Shown: positions 53,490 to 63,367, numbered from the stretch's first letter. The stretch: DNA of 64,000 bases from Subtercola lobariae (GCF_014640255.1 NZ_BMGP01000002.1:62001-126000), one strand, 5' to 3'. Notes: generated from the letters alone by a model not told the origin. Program-made: numbers and translations.

Positions 53490-55997
53490 TCAGTCGAAGC
53501 CGATGGCCTCTTCGAGATAGTGCTCGTCGAGGGTAGGGATGGTCGCCGTGATGACCGATCCATCGGCGCGAAGAGTGCCTTCGATGTCGCTCGTGGTCGG
53601 CGCGCCTTCGAACACCGGCGCATCGTCTTTCAGCGCCACGGTCACCGGGGTGCCGGCCGTCACGAGCACTCGCTTTTCGCGAACGTAAACCTCGACAGAC
53701 TCGCCCGTTTCGATCGTGAAGGTGATCACCGCGGCGTTCACCGCCACGTGCATCCGTGCGCCCAGAATCGTCACTCGAAACGCCAGCGACTCCCACTCGT
53801 CGGGCAGCCTCGGGTCGAAGGTGAACGTGCCCAGGTAGTCGCGCATTCCGCCGAAGCCGAACGCGAGCGCACTCCATACGCCACCCGTCGAGGCGACGTG
53901 CACGCCATCGGCACTGTTGTGGTGCAGATCGCCGAGGTCGACGAACAGGGCGGTGATGAAGTACTCGAGCGCGAGGTCACGGTACCCCACCTCGGCCGCC
54001 ACGATCGACTGCGTCGAGGCCGAGAGCGTGGAGTCGCCAGTGGTCAGCGCGTCGTAATACTCGAAGTTGCGGCGCTTCTCCTCTTCGGTGAACTCGTCAC
54101 CCTGCAGCAGCAGCGCGAGCACCACGTCGGCCTGCTTGATGACCTGAAAACGGTAGATGACCAGCGGGTGGTAATGCAGCAGCAACGGGTGCTTCGACGG
54201 GGGCGTGTTCTCGAGATCCCACAGCTCTTTCTCGAGAAACTGCGAGTCTTGCGGGTGGATGCCCAGCTCTTCGTCGAAGAGAATGTGCATCGCCTCACCG
54301 GCAGCAGCCCACTCGACGATCTCTTCGTCGCGTAAGTCGAGGCGCGCACTCAACCGTGCGAACGCCTCCGGGTCTTCGTGCTCCACCTTACGAAGCCGCC
54401 GCACCGCCGCCCGCAGGTTGGCACGCGCCATCACGTTAGTGAACAGATTGTCGTTCACCACGGTCGTGTACTCGTCGGGCCCTGTGACACCGTGAATGTG
54501 GAACGACCGATTGACGTGCCCCCGCCAAAACCCGAGGTCAGCCCACATGCGCGCCGTCTCGACGAGAATGTCGATGGCTTCGCCGGCGATCAGAAAGTCG
54601 ACGTCTCCCGTCGCCGAAACGTACTGCGAGAGGGCATGCGAGATGTCGGCGTCGATGTGGTACTGCGCGGTTCCGGCGGCGTAATACGCGCCTGCCTCGA
54701 GCCCGTTGATGGTGCGCCAGGGAAAGAGGGCGCCGCGCTGGTTGAGTTCGCGCGCCCGGTCTCGTGCGGCATCGAGCATCCCGCGGCGAAAGCGAAGCGC
54801 ATTTCGAGCGACCTGCGGCGACGTGTAAGTAAGAAAGGGCAGCACGTAGATCTCGGTGTCCCAGAAGTAGTGACCGCCGTAGCCCGAGCCCGAGACGCCC
54901 TTCGCCGCGATACCTCCGCCGTCGGTGCGGGCCGTCGATTGGGCCAGCTGATAGAGGTTCCAGCGAATGGCCTGCTGAATTTCGGGCTGGCCCTTCACCT
55001 CGACGTCTGAGCGCTGCCAGAACTCGTCGAGCCACTCTCGCTGCCTCTCGAAGACCTCTTCGATAGGCGACTCGGCGATGCGATCGAGCGTGCGGTCGCA
55101 TCGGTCGGCGAGGCCGCGCGTGGGCACCCTCTGCGACGTGTGATAGGCAATAGTCTTGATGAGCCGAATGGGCACACCCGAATGCGCCTGAATGCTGTAC
55201 ACATGCTTCGCGAGATCGTCATCGATCTCCGATGCCTCTCGGTACTCATTCGCGGTCTCGAGCCGGTGCTCCATGCCCACGGCAATGGTCATGCCCGAGT
55301 TGGCGGCCCGGTAGCCGAGAATGTAGCGCGAGTCATGCGACGTCTTGAATCGGGGCTGCAGCACGCGGTCTGAGAAGGTCGCGGCACGCCGGGGGTCGTC
55401 GATGGGATGCTCGGAGGCAGCCGCGGCCGCAAACTCGTCAACCCAGTCTTGCCTATTGAGTATCTGGCTGGAAATGACCACTGACGCGTTCGCATCGAGC
55501 ATGGTCACCTCGTATTCGACAACCGCGAGGTGCCGATCGGTGAACGACGCAAGCCTGCGTGATCGAATCAGAACGCATTTGCCCGACGGCGCCCGCCATT
55601 CGATTTCACGCCAGAGCACCCCGGTGCGAAAGTCGAGCCGGCGCTCGTAACGAATACAGTCGGCTTCGGCGATGATGAAGGGTTCATCATCCACATACAG
55701 ACGAATCAGCTTCGCGTCGGGGGCATTCACGATGGTCTGACCGACGCGTGCGAACCCGTATGCCTCTTCGGCGTGCCGAATGGCCCAGGTGTCGTGAAAG
55801 CCGTTGATGAAGGTGCCGTTCGAATAGCCGCCGTAACCCTCTTCAGCGTTGCCGCGCATGCCGAGGTAGCCGTTGCCGACGGCGAACATGGTCTCAGACT
55901 GGCCCTGGCTCTGGGCGTCGAACTCAGACTCGGTCAGCGCCCATTCGTCGACCGGGTAGCGAAAGCGGTCGAGGGGGTCGGAGTTGACAGGGTTCAC
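53490..55997 (-). CDS. Glycoside hydrolase family 65 disaccharide phosphorylase
   Basis: About 835 residues from GTG 55997, preceded by GAGG at 7 bp; the frame runs to 56213 but that part overlaps the mutase gene. It has the GH65 layout: N-terminal beta-sandwich, linker, (alpha/alpha)6 barrel with SGSGYGGHYFWDTEIYVLPFL and GVTGPDEYTTVVNDN (the catalytic Glu at about 505), and a small C-terminal domain. Enzymes of this family split trehalose, maltose, kojibiose or nigerose with phosphate, giving beta-glucose 1-phosphate and glucose. The adjacent beta-phosphoglucomutase gene would use that product. Confidence 0.9.
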   Translation of the reverse strand: MNPVNSDPLDRFRYPVDEWALTESEFDAQSQGQSETMFAVGNGYLGMRGNAEEGYGGYSNGTFINGFHDTWAIRHAEEAYGFARVGQTIVNAPDAKLIRLYVDDEPFIIAEADCIRYERRLDFRTGVLWREIEWRAPSGKCVLIRSRRLASFTDRHLAVVEYEVTMLDANASVVISSQILNRQDWVDEFAAAAASEHPIDDPRRAATFSDRVLQPRFKTSHDSRYILGYRAANSGMTIAVGMEHRLETANEYREASEIDDDLAKHVYSIQAHSGVPIRLIKTIAYHTSQRVPTRGLADRCDRTLDRIAESPIEEVFERQREWLDEFWQRSDVEVKGQPEIQQAIRWNLYQLAQSTARTDGGGIAAKGVSGSGYGGHYFWDTEIYVLPFLTYTSPQVARNALRFRRGMLDAARDRARELNQRGALFPWRTINGLEAGAYYAAGTAQYHIDADISHALSQYVSATGDVDFLIAGEAIDILVETARMWADLGFWRGHVNRSFHIHGVTGPDEYTTVVNDNLFTNVMARANLRAAVRRLRKVEHEDPEAFARLSARLDLRDEEIVEWAAAGEAMHILFDEELGIHPQDSQFLEKELWDLENTPPSKHPLLLHYHPLVIYRFQVIKQADVVLALLLQGDEFTEEEKRRNFEYYDALTTGDSTLSASTQSIVAAEVGYRDLALEYFITALFVDLGDLHHNSADGVHVASTGGVWSALAFGFGGMRDYLGTFTFDPRLPDEWESLAFRVTILGARMHVAVNAAVITFTIETGESVEVYVREKRVLVTAGTPVTVALKDDAPVFEGAPTTSDIEGTLRADGSVITATIPTLDEHYLEEAIGFD

Positions 55998-56091
55998 AGG
56001 GGGCCTCTTTTCGGGTGATTCAGGCGTGTTCGCGTGTTTCGGGTGTTCGCGTGTTTCAAGTGTCGCGTGGCTCGCAGGTACTGGCGCGTCT

Positions 56092-56865
56092 TCAGGCGTG
56101 TTCGGGCGCAACTGCCGGTTCTGAAACGGCATCCACGAGCTCGGCAAGGTCGGTGACAACAATATCTGCGCCCGACGCCAGCAGACCAGCGGCGCCCACC
56201 CCTCGGTCGACACCCACGACCAGCCCGAAGTCGCCTTCGCGGCCGGCCTGCACTCCCGAGTGAGCGTCTTCGATGACAGCGCAGTCGGCGGGGGTGAGCC
56301 CCAGCAGTTCGGCCGCGTAGACGTAGGTGTCTGGCGCCGGCTTACCCGGCAGCCCGGCGTCGGTCGCCACCAGCCCGTCGACCACCACCGTGAACCGGTC
56401 GCCGAGTTCAGCCGCAGCCAGCACGCTCACCGCATTGCGTGAACTCGACACCACTGCGACCTGTCGACCTGACGAAATGGATGCCTCGAGAAAGTCGACC
56501 GAGCCGGCATAGGCGACCACGCCGTCGGCTTCCAGCGCAGCGAAGAACTCATCGTTCTTCTGCAGACCGAGCCCCCAGACCGTGTTGCTGCCCGGAGCGT
56601 CGTCTGGTGTGCCCTCGGGCACCACGATGTCTCGCGAAGCGAGCAGAGCGCGCACACCGTCGACGCGCGGCTTGCCGTCGATGTAGTCGAAATAGTCGGC
56701 CTCGCTGTACGCCGGTTCGACTCCGCGCTCGGCGAGATAGTCGGTGAACAGCCGCGCCCAGGCCCGAACATGAATGTCGACGGTGGGTGTCAGCACGCCG
56801 TCGAGGTCGAACAACACGGCCTTGATGGGCTCAAAACGTGATGCGTGTAATGGCAGCGCGGGCAT
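56092..56865 (-). CDS. pgmB: Beta-phosphoglucomutase, HAD family
   Basis: 257 residues, HAD-fold phosphatase/mutase. The nucleophile and general-acid motif is LFDLDGVLTP (D20, D22), followed by the cap domain with the DYIDGKPRVDGVRALL block, VVSSSRNAVSVL, GKPAPDTYVYAAELLG and DAHSGVQAG. It converts beta-glucose 1-phosphate into glucose 6-phosphate. It is upstream of the GH65 gene in the same direction with a 94-bp gap (holding short GTGTTTC-type repeats), consistent with one operon for disaccharide use. Confidence 0.92.
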   Translation of the reverse strand: MPALPLHASRFEPIKAVLFDLDGVLTPTVDIHVRAWARLFTDYLAERGVEPAYSEADYFDYIDGKPRVDGVRALLASRDIVVPEGTPDDAPGSNTVWGLGLQKNDEFFAALEADGVVAYAGSVDFLEASISSGRQVAVVSSSRNAVSVLAAAELGDRFTVVVDGLVATDAGLPGKPAPDTYVYAAELLGLTPADCAVIEDAHSGVQAGREGDFGLVVGVDRGVGAAGLLASGADIVVTDLAELVDAVSEPAVAPEHA

Positions 56866-57017
56866 GCAACTCCTCAGATGATCAGTCGGCCGTCATCGCC
56901 CGCTGATGACACCATAGCGGCTTACGATTACGGGCCGGTTACACGTTCTGCCGATCATCCGGTGCCCGCGGCACTGCCTGTGTCTCGCCGGTCAGCCAAG
57001 TGAGAAGTGGGCGCTCC

Positions 57018-57302
57018 TCAGCGGGTGAGAAGACCCGCACGCTCAGGATGCTCGTCGAACCACTGCCCCACATACCAGCACATCGGAATCACCCGAAGAG
57101 CGGTGTTCTGCTCTACGTCGTCGATGGCGAACGTCACCACTTCGCCCGCATACCCGTGCCCGCGCAATTTCGGGTCGGTGAACGTGTGGTTGAACGAAAT
57201 ACTGTCGTCACGCTTGACGTAGTCGGCAGCGCTCACGAGGGCCCCGTCGACCCGCAACTCGTACCGGTTCCGTTCGGTGTTGTGAATCAAATCGCGTGCC
57301 AT
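57018..57302 (-). CDS. Small GNAT-type acetyltransferase (Acetyltransf_CG/YjdJ-like)
   Basis: 94 residues, complete: NRYELRVDGALVSAADYVKRDD, SFNHTFTDPKLRGHGYAGEVVTFAIDDV and IPMCWYVGQWFDEHPE are the signatures of the short GNAT-related family. The RGHGYAGE motif binds acetyl-CoA. Acceptor unknown. Alone between the pgmB and FUSC genes. Confidence 0.85.
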   Translation of the reverse strand: MARDLIHNTERNRYELRVDGALVSAADYVKRDDSISFNHTFTDPKLRGHGYAGEVVTFAIDDVEQNTALRVIPMCWYVGQWFDEHPERAGLLTR

Positions 57303-57414
57303 GCCTCCACTCTACGTCTGCCGCGACCCTCGGCGGCCTCTACCTAGCGCACCCGAGGCTTACGAACGGCGGCACCGATCACCAGCTGGTTTTGCGTTCC
57401 AGTACAGCCCTAGT

Positions 57415-59793
57415 TTAGGAATGTGACTGAGCGGGGGCGAGCGCCGGCACCGACTCGACGATCATCGACTCGAGGCGGCGTACCACGTCGAGGTAGTCGC
57501 CCGTCCAGATCACTCGAACGGCGGTGCGCGTGGCGGCACCCGACGAGTGACTCAAGTCACGCCGCACGGCATCGGCCAGCGCGTCATCGGCCGCCGAGTC
57601 GCGGAGCGCCGGGCGCGGCAGGGCGCGTTGGGCTACCAGCTGCCGCCCCAGTTCGCCGTACCAACCGGCGAGTTTCGAAGTCGACGCGTCGAGCGCCAGG
57701 CGGGCGGTGGCACGGTCGCCGTCGATGATGCAGTCGTCGCTTCGCCAGATGTCGAGAATGGCGTCGCCCGCGAGCCGCATTGCCCCGACGCCAGTGACAG
57801 CTGAGGCGACGTTCGCCAACGCGAGCCGCTTAGCGCCGCGTTCGGCCAAATACGTACGGAACGTGTCATCCAGTCGCCTGGATGCGGCCGCGGCCTGCAG
57901 AGCCTCGGCCGTCGGCACCGGCTGCCGAGATGCGGTGCTGTCGCATCGGCCCAGTCCGAACGCAACCGTGGCGCTGAGGTACGCGACCGTTTCGACGTAC
58001 GCATCAGCGAGCGCTCGGCGGAGAGCCGCCGCGGCCCCGCGCGGCCAGAACAGCAGCCCGACGATCAGACTCACCGCGCAGCCGAGCGCGATGTCTTCGA
58101 TTCGCAACAGCCCCACGCTCCACCCTGTCGGGGCGATGATGTTGAAGAGCAGCACGAGCGTCACGGTGAAGCCGGCCTGACCTGCCGCAAACGAGATGGC
58201 GGTCGGTGCCACACCGGCCACGAGAATGGCGATGGGCAGCAACACCCAGAGCAACACGGTCTGCGGCCCGATGGCGAACAGCACGGCGGCGCCGACGAGC
58301 ACCCCGGCTGAGGTGCCGAGCACCCCCCGCAACGCACTCTGCCCAGTGCTGAGAGCGTTAGAGCGAAGCACCGACAGCGTGCCGAGTACCACCCAGAACG
58401 AATGCTCGACGCCGGTCAGATCGGCGATCAGCACGGCAATTCCGAGGGCGGCGGCCCCGCGGATGCTGTTGTGCAGCCATACCGAATTCCACTGCAGCGC
58501 GGCCGCAGCACGTTGCACGCCTGCGTCGACGGTGCCGGGCAGGTTGCCCGGCTGCTGGCCGAGCATCCGCTGCCACCAGGTTCGGCGCTCGGCAGCCGCC
58601 GTCAACACGATGTTCTCGCCGATCTGGGCCACGGCGAAGCTCAGTTCTTGGGCACGAAATCGCGGGTCGAGTGCCGTCACGAAGTCGTTCACCGCGGTGC
58701 GGTCGGCAGCGGCATCCGGTGCCGTATTCGCCGCGCTGACGCTGACGCTGGCCGTAGCCGGCAGCCCCTCTGACGTCGCAGATGTCGCCGCAGGTGTCGC
58801 CGCACCGCCCCGCCGAACCGAAACCTCGCTCGTCGCACTCGCCTCGACCGCCCGGCGCGCCGCCGCGAGCTCGGCCAACGCAGCCTCGAGATCTGCCGTC
58901 GGGCCACCGGTTCGGGTCAGAGTATCGGCGCCGAGTTCGAGCACGTCGGCCGCCGCCGATTTCACCCGGCAGGCGCTCACGTGCGAGAGCTTGGCAGAGG
59001 CTGGCGCTGCGGGCGTGTACGGGTTCGAGTGCACCAGGATGCTCTGCAACCAGTTCAGCTCATCGATCAGCCGCACGACGGTTCGAGCCGACGTGGTGAG
59101 CCCGGTAGGCCGGTACGGCGTGCCGAGAAAGATCTCGTGAAGATCTGCAACGGCCGCATCTGCCTCGGCGATGGCGTGCTCGAACTCGCTGCCCTTCTCA
59201 GGCGCTTTCTCGCTCACGATGAAGGCGACATCGGCCCTCAACCGCACGGCCAGCGCGCGGCACGCACGAGCGGCCCCCGTGCGCAACCGATCACGCGCGG
59301 GCGCCGGCCAGAGCACCGCGATAGCGAACACCCCGACCACCGAGGCAATACCCCAACCGACGAGCCGCGGGCCGATCGACGAGGCCCCGCCCGGCAGGCT
59401 CACCGGCAAAATGAACGCCAACAGCAGCGAGGTGCTCGCTGATGCCAGCACAGAGCTCACCGCGCCGACGAAAAGCACCGCGAACGCGACAAGAGCCATG
59501 GCAACCGCAGCGAGCCAGATGGGCCGCGAAGCCAACGTGCCGAGACACACGAACACCGCTCCCGTCACGGCGAGCGCTACCTGCGACTGAATTCGCGCCC
59601 GCATCGACCCGCCGAAATCGACCAGCAACAACATAGCGAACGAGCCGAAAGCGGCGAACGTTGCCACCTGGGCGTCGCCGATGACGATGCTGCAGAATGC
59701 GAACAGTGCCGGCATCACGATCGCTGTGCGCGTGGCTCGGCGCAACGCCGCGTAGCCTGCGTCGCGTTTGCCCAGCCAGCTCCAGAACCGCAC
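57415..59793 (-). CDS. FUSC-family membrane protein
   Basis: 792 residues with two clusters of membrane helices (about 15-165 and 455-585) separated by a long soluble region with an Ala/Thr-rich low-complexity linker (about 300-365), and a soluble C-terminal domain. It resembles fusaric-acid-resistance proteins (FUSC_2), which export aromatic acids, or YccS-like proteins. The duplicated helix block GSFAMLLLVDFGGSMRARIQ in the first part is typical. No partner membrane-fusion gene is nearby, so export function is inferred. Confidence 0.8.
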   Translation of the reverse strand: MRFWSWLGKRDAGYAALRRATRTAIVMPALFAFCSIVIGDAQVATFAAFGSFAMLLLVDFGGSMRARIQSQVALAVTGAVFVCLGTLASRPIWLAAVAMALVAFAVLFVGAVSSVLASASTSLLLAFILPVSLPGGASSIGPRLVGWGIASVVGVFAIAVLWPAPARDRLRTGAARACRALAVRLRADVAFIVSEKAPEKGSEFEHAIAEADAAVADLHEIFLGTPYRPTGLTTSARTVVRLIDELNWLQSILVHSNPYTPAAPASAKLSHVSACRVKSAAADVLELGADTLTRTGGPTADLEAALAELAAARRAVEASATSEVSVRRGGAATPAATSATSEGLPATASVSVSAANTAPDAAADRTAVNDFVTALDPRFRAQELSFAVAQIGENIVLTAAAERRTWWQRMLGQQPGNLPGTVDAGVQRAAAALQWNSVWLHNSIRGAAALGIAVLIADLTGVEHSFWVVLGTLSVLRSNALSTGQSALRGVLGTSAGVLVGAAVLFAIGPQTVLLWVLLPIAILVAGVAPTAISFAAGQAGFTVTLVLLFNIIAPTGWSVGLLRIEDIALGCAVSLIVGLLFWPRGAAAALRRALADAYVETVAYLSATVAFGLGRCDSTASRQPVPTAEALQAAAASRRLDDTFRTYLAERGAKRLALANVASAVTGVGAMRLAGDAILDIWRSDDCIIDGDRATARLALDASTSKLAGWYGELGRQLVAQRALPRPALRDSAADDALADAVRRDLSHSSGAATRTAVRVIWTGDYLDVVRRLESMIVESVPALAPAQSHS

Positions 59794-60058
59794 GTGCTCT
59801 CGCCCTCCCTGCCGCTCGCCACGTCACAGCGTTCGGCTGGTCACAGACTACGAGGCGCATGCCCGTTCTCTCTACAGATGCTTATGCCAATAACCATCCG
59901 TATGGAGCCTTGTTTGCGACGATTGGTCAGACAGGAGGCTGGCTAAGCGCAATTGTTATTCTGCCAAAGAGAGTCGTGACGGCGTGTCGCGCTCGATCGG
60001 TGCCGAAACGCTGGCAGCCAAGATATTGCTCGACATAGCGAACGCTTCACCATCGGAG

Positions 60059-61282
60059 TCAGGCGCTGACCGACTGTGCCGCGTTGTCGGTCAGCACAGA
60101 GTCGAGCCAGGCGAAGACCTCCTGGTGAAAGAGGGTGCGGGCGCCGCTTTCGCAGTGCGCGCCCGCGCCGTCGGCAGCCATGAACTGCACGTACTTCTTA
60201 GGGCAGTCGAGCGCCTCGAAGAGGCGGGGTGCATTCACGCTGAGGTCGTCACCCTCGGCCGAGCAGACGAATGTGGAGCACGCGATCAGACCCTCACGGC
60301 CCTTCAGCGAGTACTCGGGCGCCATTCGAAAGTACTCGAGCGGGTCGGTCAAGCCGTGCACCATCAGGTTGCGCCGCAGCGCCCAGCCCGCAGTCGGCTT
60401 CTTCATCACGCCGGCGAGCACAGTGCCGAGCAGGCGCAACAGCGCCGGGTTACCGTCGGGCAGTTGCTTGGCGAGCACTCCCGGCAGGCGACTCGCGCTG
60501 GCGTCGAAGAGGTCGTACGGGCCGCAGTCAGAGACGCACGCCGCCAGGCGATGCTCAACGCTCGCGGCCCGCGGGGCGAGGTAGCCACCGAAACTCAGCC
60601 CCATCAAGACGAGGCGATGTGGATGCACGCCAGCGAGCTCGAGCGCGAAGTTCACCACCGGGGTGACGACCGCCTCCCAATCGGGCCGAAAGACAACGCC
60701 GCGATCGATCAGCATCGCTCCCTGCCCCGGGCCGTCGAAGGCCAGCACGTTGTACCCGCGCTGCAACGCGGCTGCGCCATTAGTGAAGTACAGCTCTTCG
60801 GCCGTACCGTCATACCCGTTGACAAGTATGAGTGTGGGGCGAAGCGCAGCATCCTGAGCCGCCCGAAAGAAGTACCCCGGCAACGAGCCATTCTCGTATG
60901 GAATCTCCACAATCTGCGGTGGAATGTCTAACAACGCGGCGCCAGCACGAAAGTTTTCGACTTCTCGCGCGTGCGCTTCGACCAGTCGCGAATCCAGCGG
61001 GGCTCCCATAGTGAACAGTCCCGCCGTTCTGAAGTAGTTCGACGCGCGAAAGTAGGCGCTTCTCGCGCTGATTCGATCACCCGCCGCCAGGCTCATCTGT
61101 GCACGGTCGTGCAGCTTCGCTGCCGTCGCCGACCACTGATCGTGCCACGCGTCGAGATCAGTACCGTGAATTCGCGAGGCGATAGCCGCACACTCGCCGA
61201 AATCTGCGCCGCCATACGGTGCGTAGCCGAGGGCTCGAACAAGCTGCGCCTCGAACAAGTCGTCTTTCATCAGCCGGGCCAT
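60059..61282 (-). CDS. Alpha/beta hydrolase, FrsA/DHPON-hydrolase-like
   Basis: 407 residues. A helical N-terminal cap (1-120) is followed by an alpha/beta-hydrolase domain: PTLILVNGYDGTAEELYF, LAFDGPGQGAML, the nucleophile elbow MGLSFGG and the Asp/His part ending GAGAHCESGARTLFHQE. The layout is that of 2,6-dihydropseudooxynicotine hydrolase-like carbon-carbon hydrolases and FrsA-type esterases. It is divergent from a TetR gene across an intergenic region with direct repeats, suggesting control by the TetR protein. Confidence 0.82.
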   Translation of the reverse strand: MARLMKDDLFEAQLVRALGYAPYGGADFGECAAIASRIHGTDLDAWHDQWSATAAKLHDRAQMSLAAGDRISARSAYFRASNYFRTAGLFTMGAPLDSRLVEAHAREVENFRAGAALLDIPPQIVEIPYENGSLPGYFFRAAQDAALRPTLILVNGYDGTAEELYFTNGAAALQRGYNVLAFDGPGQGAMLIDRGVVFRPDWEAVVTPVVNFALELAGVHPHRLVLMGLSFGGYLAPRAASVEHRLAACVSDCGPYDLFDASASRLPGVLAKQLPDGNPALLRLLGTVLAGVMKKPTAGWALRRNLMVHGLTDPLEYFRMAPEYSLKGREGLIACSTFVCSAEGDDLSVNAPRLFEALDCPKKYVQFMAADGAGAHCESGARTLFHQEVFAWLDSVLTDNAAQSVSA

Positions 61283-61295
61283 GCTCGCTTCTCCT

Positions 61296-61348
61296 GTAAA
61301 CTAACGCGCGTAAACTAACTTGTGTAAGACTATAGAACATAAGCTAAC
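61296..61348. promoter_or_regulatory. Direct-repeat operator for TetR
   Basis: GTAAACTAAC occurs at 61296-61305 and 61310-61319, with ATAAGCTAAC at 61339-61348, in the divergent region between the hydrolase and TetR genes. Probable binding site of the TetR protein and overlapping promoters; not tested. Confidence 0.45.
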
Positions 61349-61385
61349 GACTGTAAAGTGATGCGCAACATGACAGGCACCCGGC

Positions 61386-62006
61386 ATGACTGACACCGCA
61401 CGAAAACGCAACCCGCGCGGCAGCGGAGATCTACTGCGTGAAGAGATCCTCGTCGCCGCCATCACCCTCATCGACACCACCGACGACACGAACGCACTCA
61501 CCCTGCGGGGGGTTGCACGGCAGGCTTCCATCAGCGCGCCCTCGATCTATTCGCACTTCGACAATCTCACCCTGCTCGTCGAAGCGGTGCTGCAGAGCAG
61601 CTTTCACGAACTCGCCGAATCCGTCAGAACGGCCATGGCGGCCGAGCAGCAACCCGCCGCCAAACTCCTCGCCGCGGGGCGGGCCTACGTCGACTTCGGC
61701 TGGCAGCACAAAGCCCGGTATCGACTGATGTTCGCCGAGACCGGCTACGCCGAAAACGCAGTGGAAACCTTTGCACTCGTCGCAGAGTCGCTTCAACGCT
61801 GCATCGACGCCGGCATCAGCGGGAGTACAGATGCCCGCGCAGACACCTGGATCGTCTGGGCCGCCCTGCACGGCGTCGCCACTCTCGACAAACCCGCGCG
61901 CGCCGACTACCTGAGGCTCGGAGCGCTCGACCGGCCAGCACTACTCGAGACGATCATTCGCCGGCTCACGCTCATCCACGGACCGCCTGCCCTAGCAAAG
62001 TTGTAA
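61386..62006 (+). CDS. TetR-family transcriptional regulator
   Basis: 206 residues: N-terminal HTH with LREEILVAAITLIDTTDD and LTLRGVARQASISAPSIYSHFDNL, then a TetR_C ligand-binding domain of the WHG type (AGRAYVDFGWQHKARYRLMF). Divergent from the alpha/beta hydrolase gene, it most likely represses that gene and itself. The inducer is unknown. Confidence 0.88.
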   Translation: MTDTARKRNPRGSGDLLREEILVAAITLIDTTDDTNALTLRGVARQASISAPSIYSHFDNLTLLVEAVLQSSFHELAESVRTAMAAEQQPAAKLLAAGRAYVDFGWQHKARYRLMFAETGYAENAVETFALVAESLQRCIDAGISGSTDARADTWIVWAALHGVATLDKPARADYLRLGALDRPALLETIIRRLTLIHGPPALAKL

Positions 62007-62030
62007 CGGTTGCTCTAGAGTAACCGTTAC
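62003..62030. promoter_or_regulatory. Near-perfect 28-bp palindrome at the TetR stop
   Basis: Arms GTAACGGTT (62003-62011) and AACCGTTAC (62022-62030) flank the self-complementary CTCTAGAG, with only one mismatched pair. It overlaps the TetR stop codon and ends 6 bp before the ATG of the SRPBCC remnant. It could be an operator for the lost partner regulator of that gene, or a terminator hairpin, though no T-run follows. Confidence 0.5.
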
Positions 62031-62036
62031 TCAAAA

Positions 62037-62255
62037 ATGACCATTCATTCGTCGGCGCATCGAGTCGCCTTCGAACTCTTCACTTCCCCCATCGGTGAAT
62101 GGTGGCCCGTAGCCACCAACAGTGTCTATCAAGGCACGGTGGTGCACCTGATCCACACCGGCTGGCAACGCCTTGGCGACGGCGAGCAGCAGTCGAGAGG
62201 CTACGCAGAGGGCTGGCCGCAGGTTATGAACGACTACGCGAGGCTTTTCGCGTAG
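62037..62255 (+). pseudogene. SRPBCC/AHSA1-like protein with internal deletion
   Basis: 72 codons from ATG 62037. The first half (VAFELFTSPIGEWWP) is the N-terminal part of an SRPBCC/AHSA1-like protein, the second half (VVHLIHTGWQRLGDGEQQ, then GWPQVMNDYARLF) is the C-terminal helix. Family members have about 75 more residues between, so the middle of the fold appears removed in frame. The product would be far too short to fold as a lipid-binding cone. Such genes are usually paired with ArsR regulators; none is present. Confidence 0.65.
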
Positions 62256-62380
62256 CGCGTCACCGCCTGGTCAGAGGTCGCCTGTAGCGTCGCAGCCGAA
62301 TGGATGCTCGAGAGAAAGACACCTCGATGAGTGACGACTTGCCGACGCTGCAGTTCGAGCGCCGCCTGAAAAGTCTCGCC

Positions 62381-62400
62381 CTCTAACTTTGCCGTTAGAG
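62381..62400. promoter_or_regulatory. Inverted repeat upstream of the MBL-fold gene
   Basis: CTCTAAC (62381-62387) and GTTAGAG (62394-62400) form a perfect 7-bp inverted repeat with a 6-nt spacer, about 90 bp upstream of the MBL-fold ATG. Possible operator; binding protein unknown. Confidence 0.35.
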
Positions 62401-62488
62401 AGACAGATTTTCGATAATCTACGCCTCGCTGCACTACTCTGGGCATGCCCCGAAAGCACGCATCCTCAACGTCGAGACGAGAGTCGCT

Positions 62489-63331
62489 ATGGCACAGAAG
62501 CAGTACGCAACCCGCTCGCTCGGCGAGTACACGGTGACAACGGTCTACGACGGGTTTGCCCTTGCCCCGGCAGCCACACTGGTGACCGAAGACACGGGGC
62601 TCAACCTGGCAAACCAATGGCACGTGTTTCGACAGACGCGCAAACTTCTCATGCGGGCCGACGTGCTGATGTTCGTGGTCGATACCGGCGACGAGAGGGT
62701 ACTCATCGACGCCGGCGCTGGGCGACTGCTCGGCCCCACGATGGGGTCTGGCTTGAAGAATCTCGCGGCGGCGGGCCACGACCCGGCTGACATCACGAAG
62801 ATTCTCATCAGCCACCCGCATCCAGACCACATCGGCGGAATTTCAGTTCGAGGGCAGATCGCTTACCCGAATGCGCACGTTTATGTCGAGGCCGACGATC
62901 ACGCGTATTGGACCGCTCCGGAGAACACCTATCGCAAGCTCGGCGAAGTTCTTGCGCCGTATGTGTCGCTCGGGCGAGTCCAGCTATTCCGAGCCGGTGA
63001 CGAGTTCGCGAAAGGCGTTCGCGCGGTGGCGCTGCCCGGCCACACCGTCGGGCATGCGGGTTTCGAAGTGCAATCCCTTGGCCAATCGGCTCTGTTCTGG
63101 GGTGACATCATCCACGACTACACGTACCAGCTTGCTCACCCCGACCGAACGCTCGTACTACGTGACTTCGACAAAACCCGGGTCGCCGAAGAGGTGGCGA
63201 TGCAGCAGAAGATGCTCGCCGAGGTCAGTGCGAGCCATCTGCTGGTCATCGCGCCTCACGCTCCGTTTCCTGGCGCCGGCTATGTCGACGCTAACCCCGA
63301 CGGCACTTACGCCTGGCGGCAAGCCGCCTGA
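62489..63331 (+). CDS. MBL-fold metallo-hydrolase
   Basis: 280 residues. The zinc-binding motif HPHPDH at 109-114 and later GHTVGHAGF, WGDIIHDY and IAPHAPFPG give the metallo-beta-lactamase fold. The N-terminus (MAQKQYATRS) has no signal peptide. Such enzymes hydrolyse thioesters, lactones, beta-lactams or phosphoesters; the sequence does not say which. It stands alone, with a TmrB-like remnant beyond its end. Confidence 0.85.
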   Translation: MAQKQYATRSLGEYTVTTVYDGFALAPAATLVTEDTGLNLANQWHVFRQTRKLLMRADVLMFVVDTGDERVLIDAGAGRLLGPTMGSGLKNLAAAGHDPADITKILISHPHPDHIGGISVRGQIAYPNAHVYVEADDHAYWTAPENTYRKLGEVLAPYVSLGRVQLFRAGDEFAKGVRAVALPGHTVGHAGFEVQSLGQSALFWGDIIHDYTYQLAHPDRTLVLRDFDKTRVAEEVAMQQKMLAEVSASHLLVIAPHAPFPGAGYVDANPDGTYAWRQAA

Positions 63332-63367
63332 TCGCGACCCGATTTCGAATCTTGATGCCATCGCGAC

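Noticed and set aside
59794-60058. Lower-GC gap between the FUSC and alpha/beta hydrolase genes
   Set aside because: No frame with a family match; probably promoter or leftover sequence, nothing to annotate.
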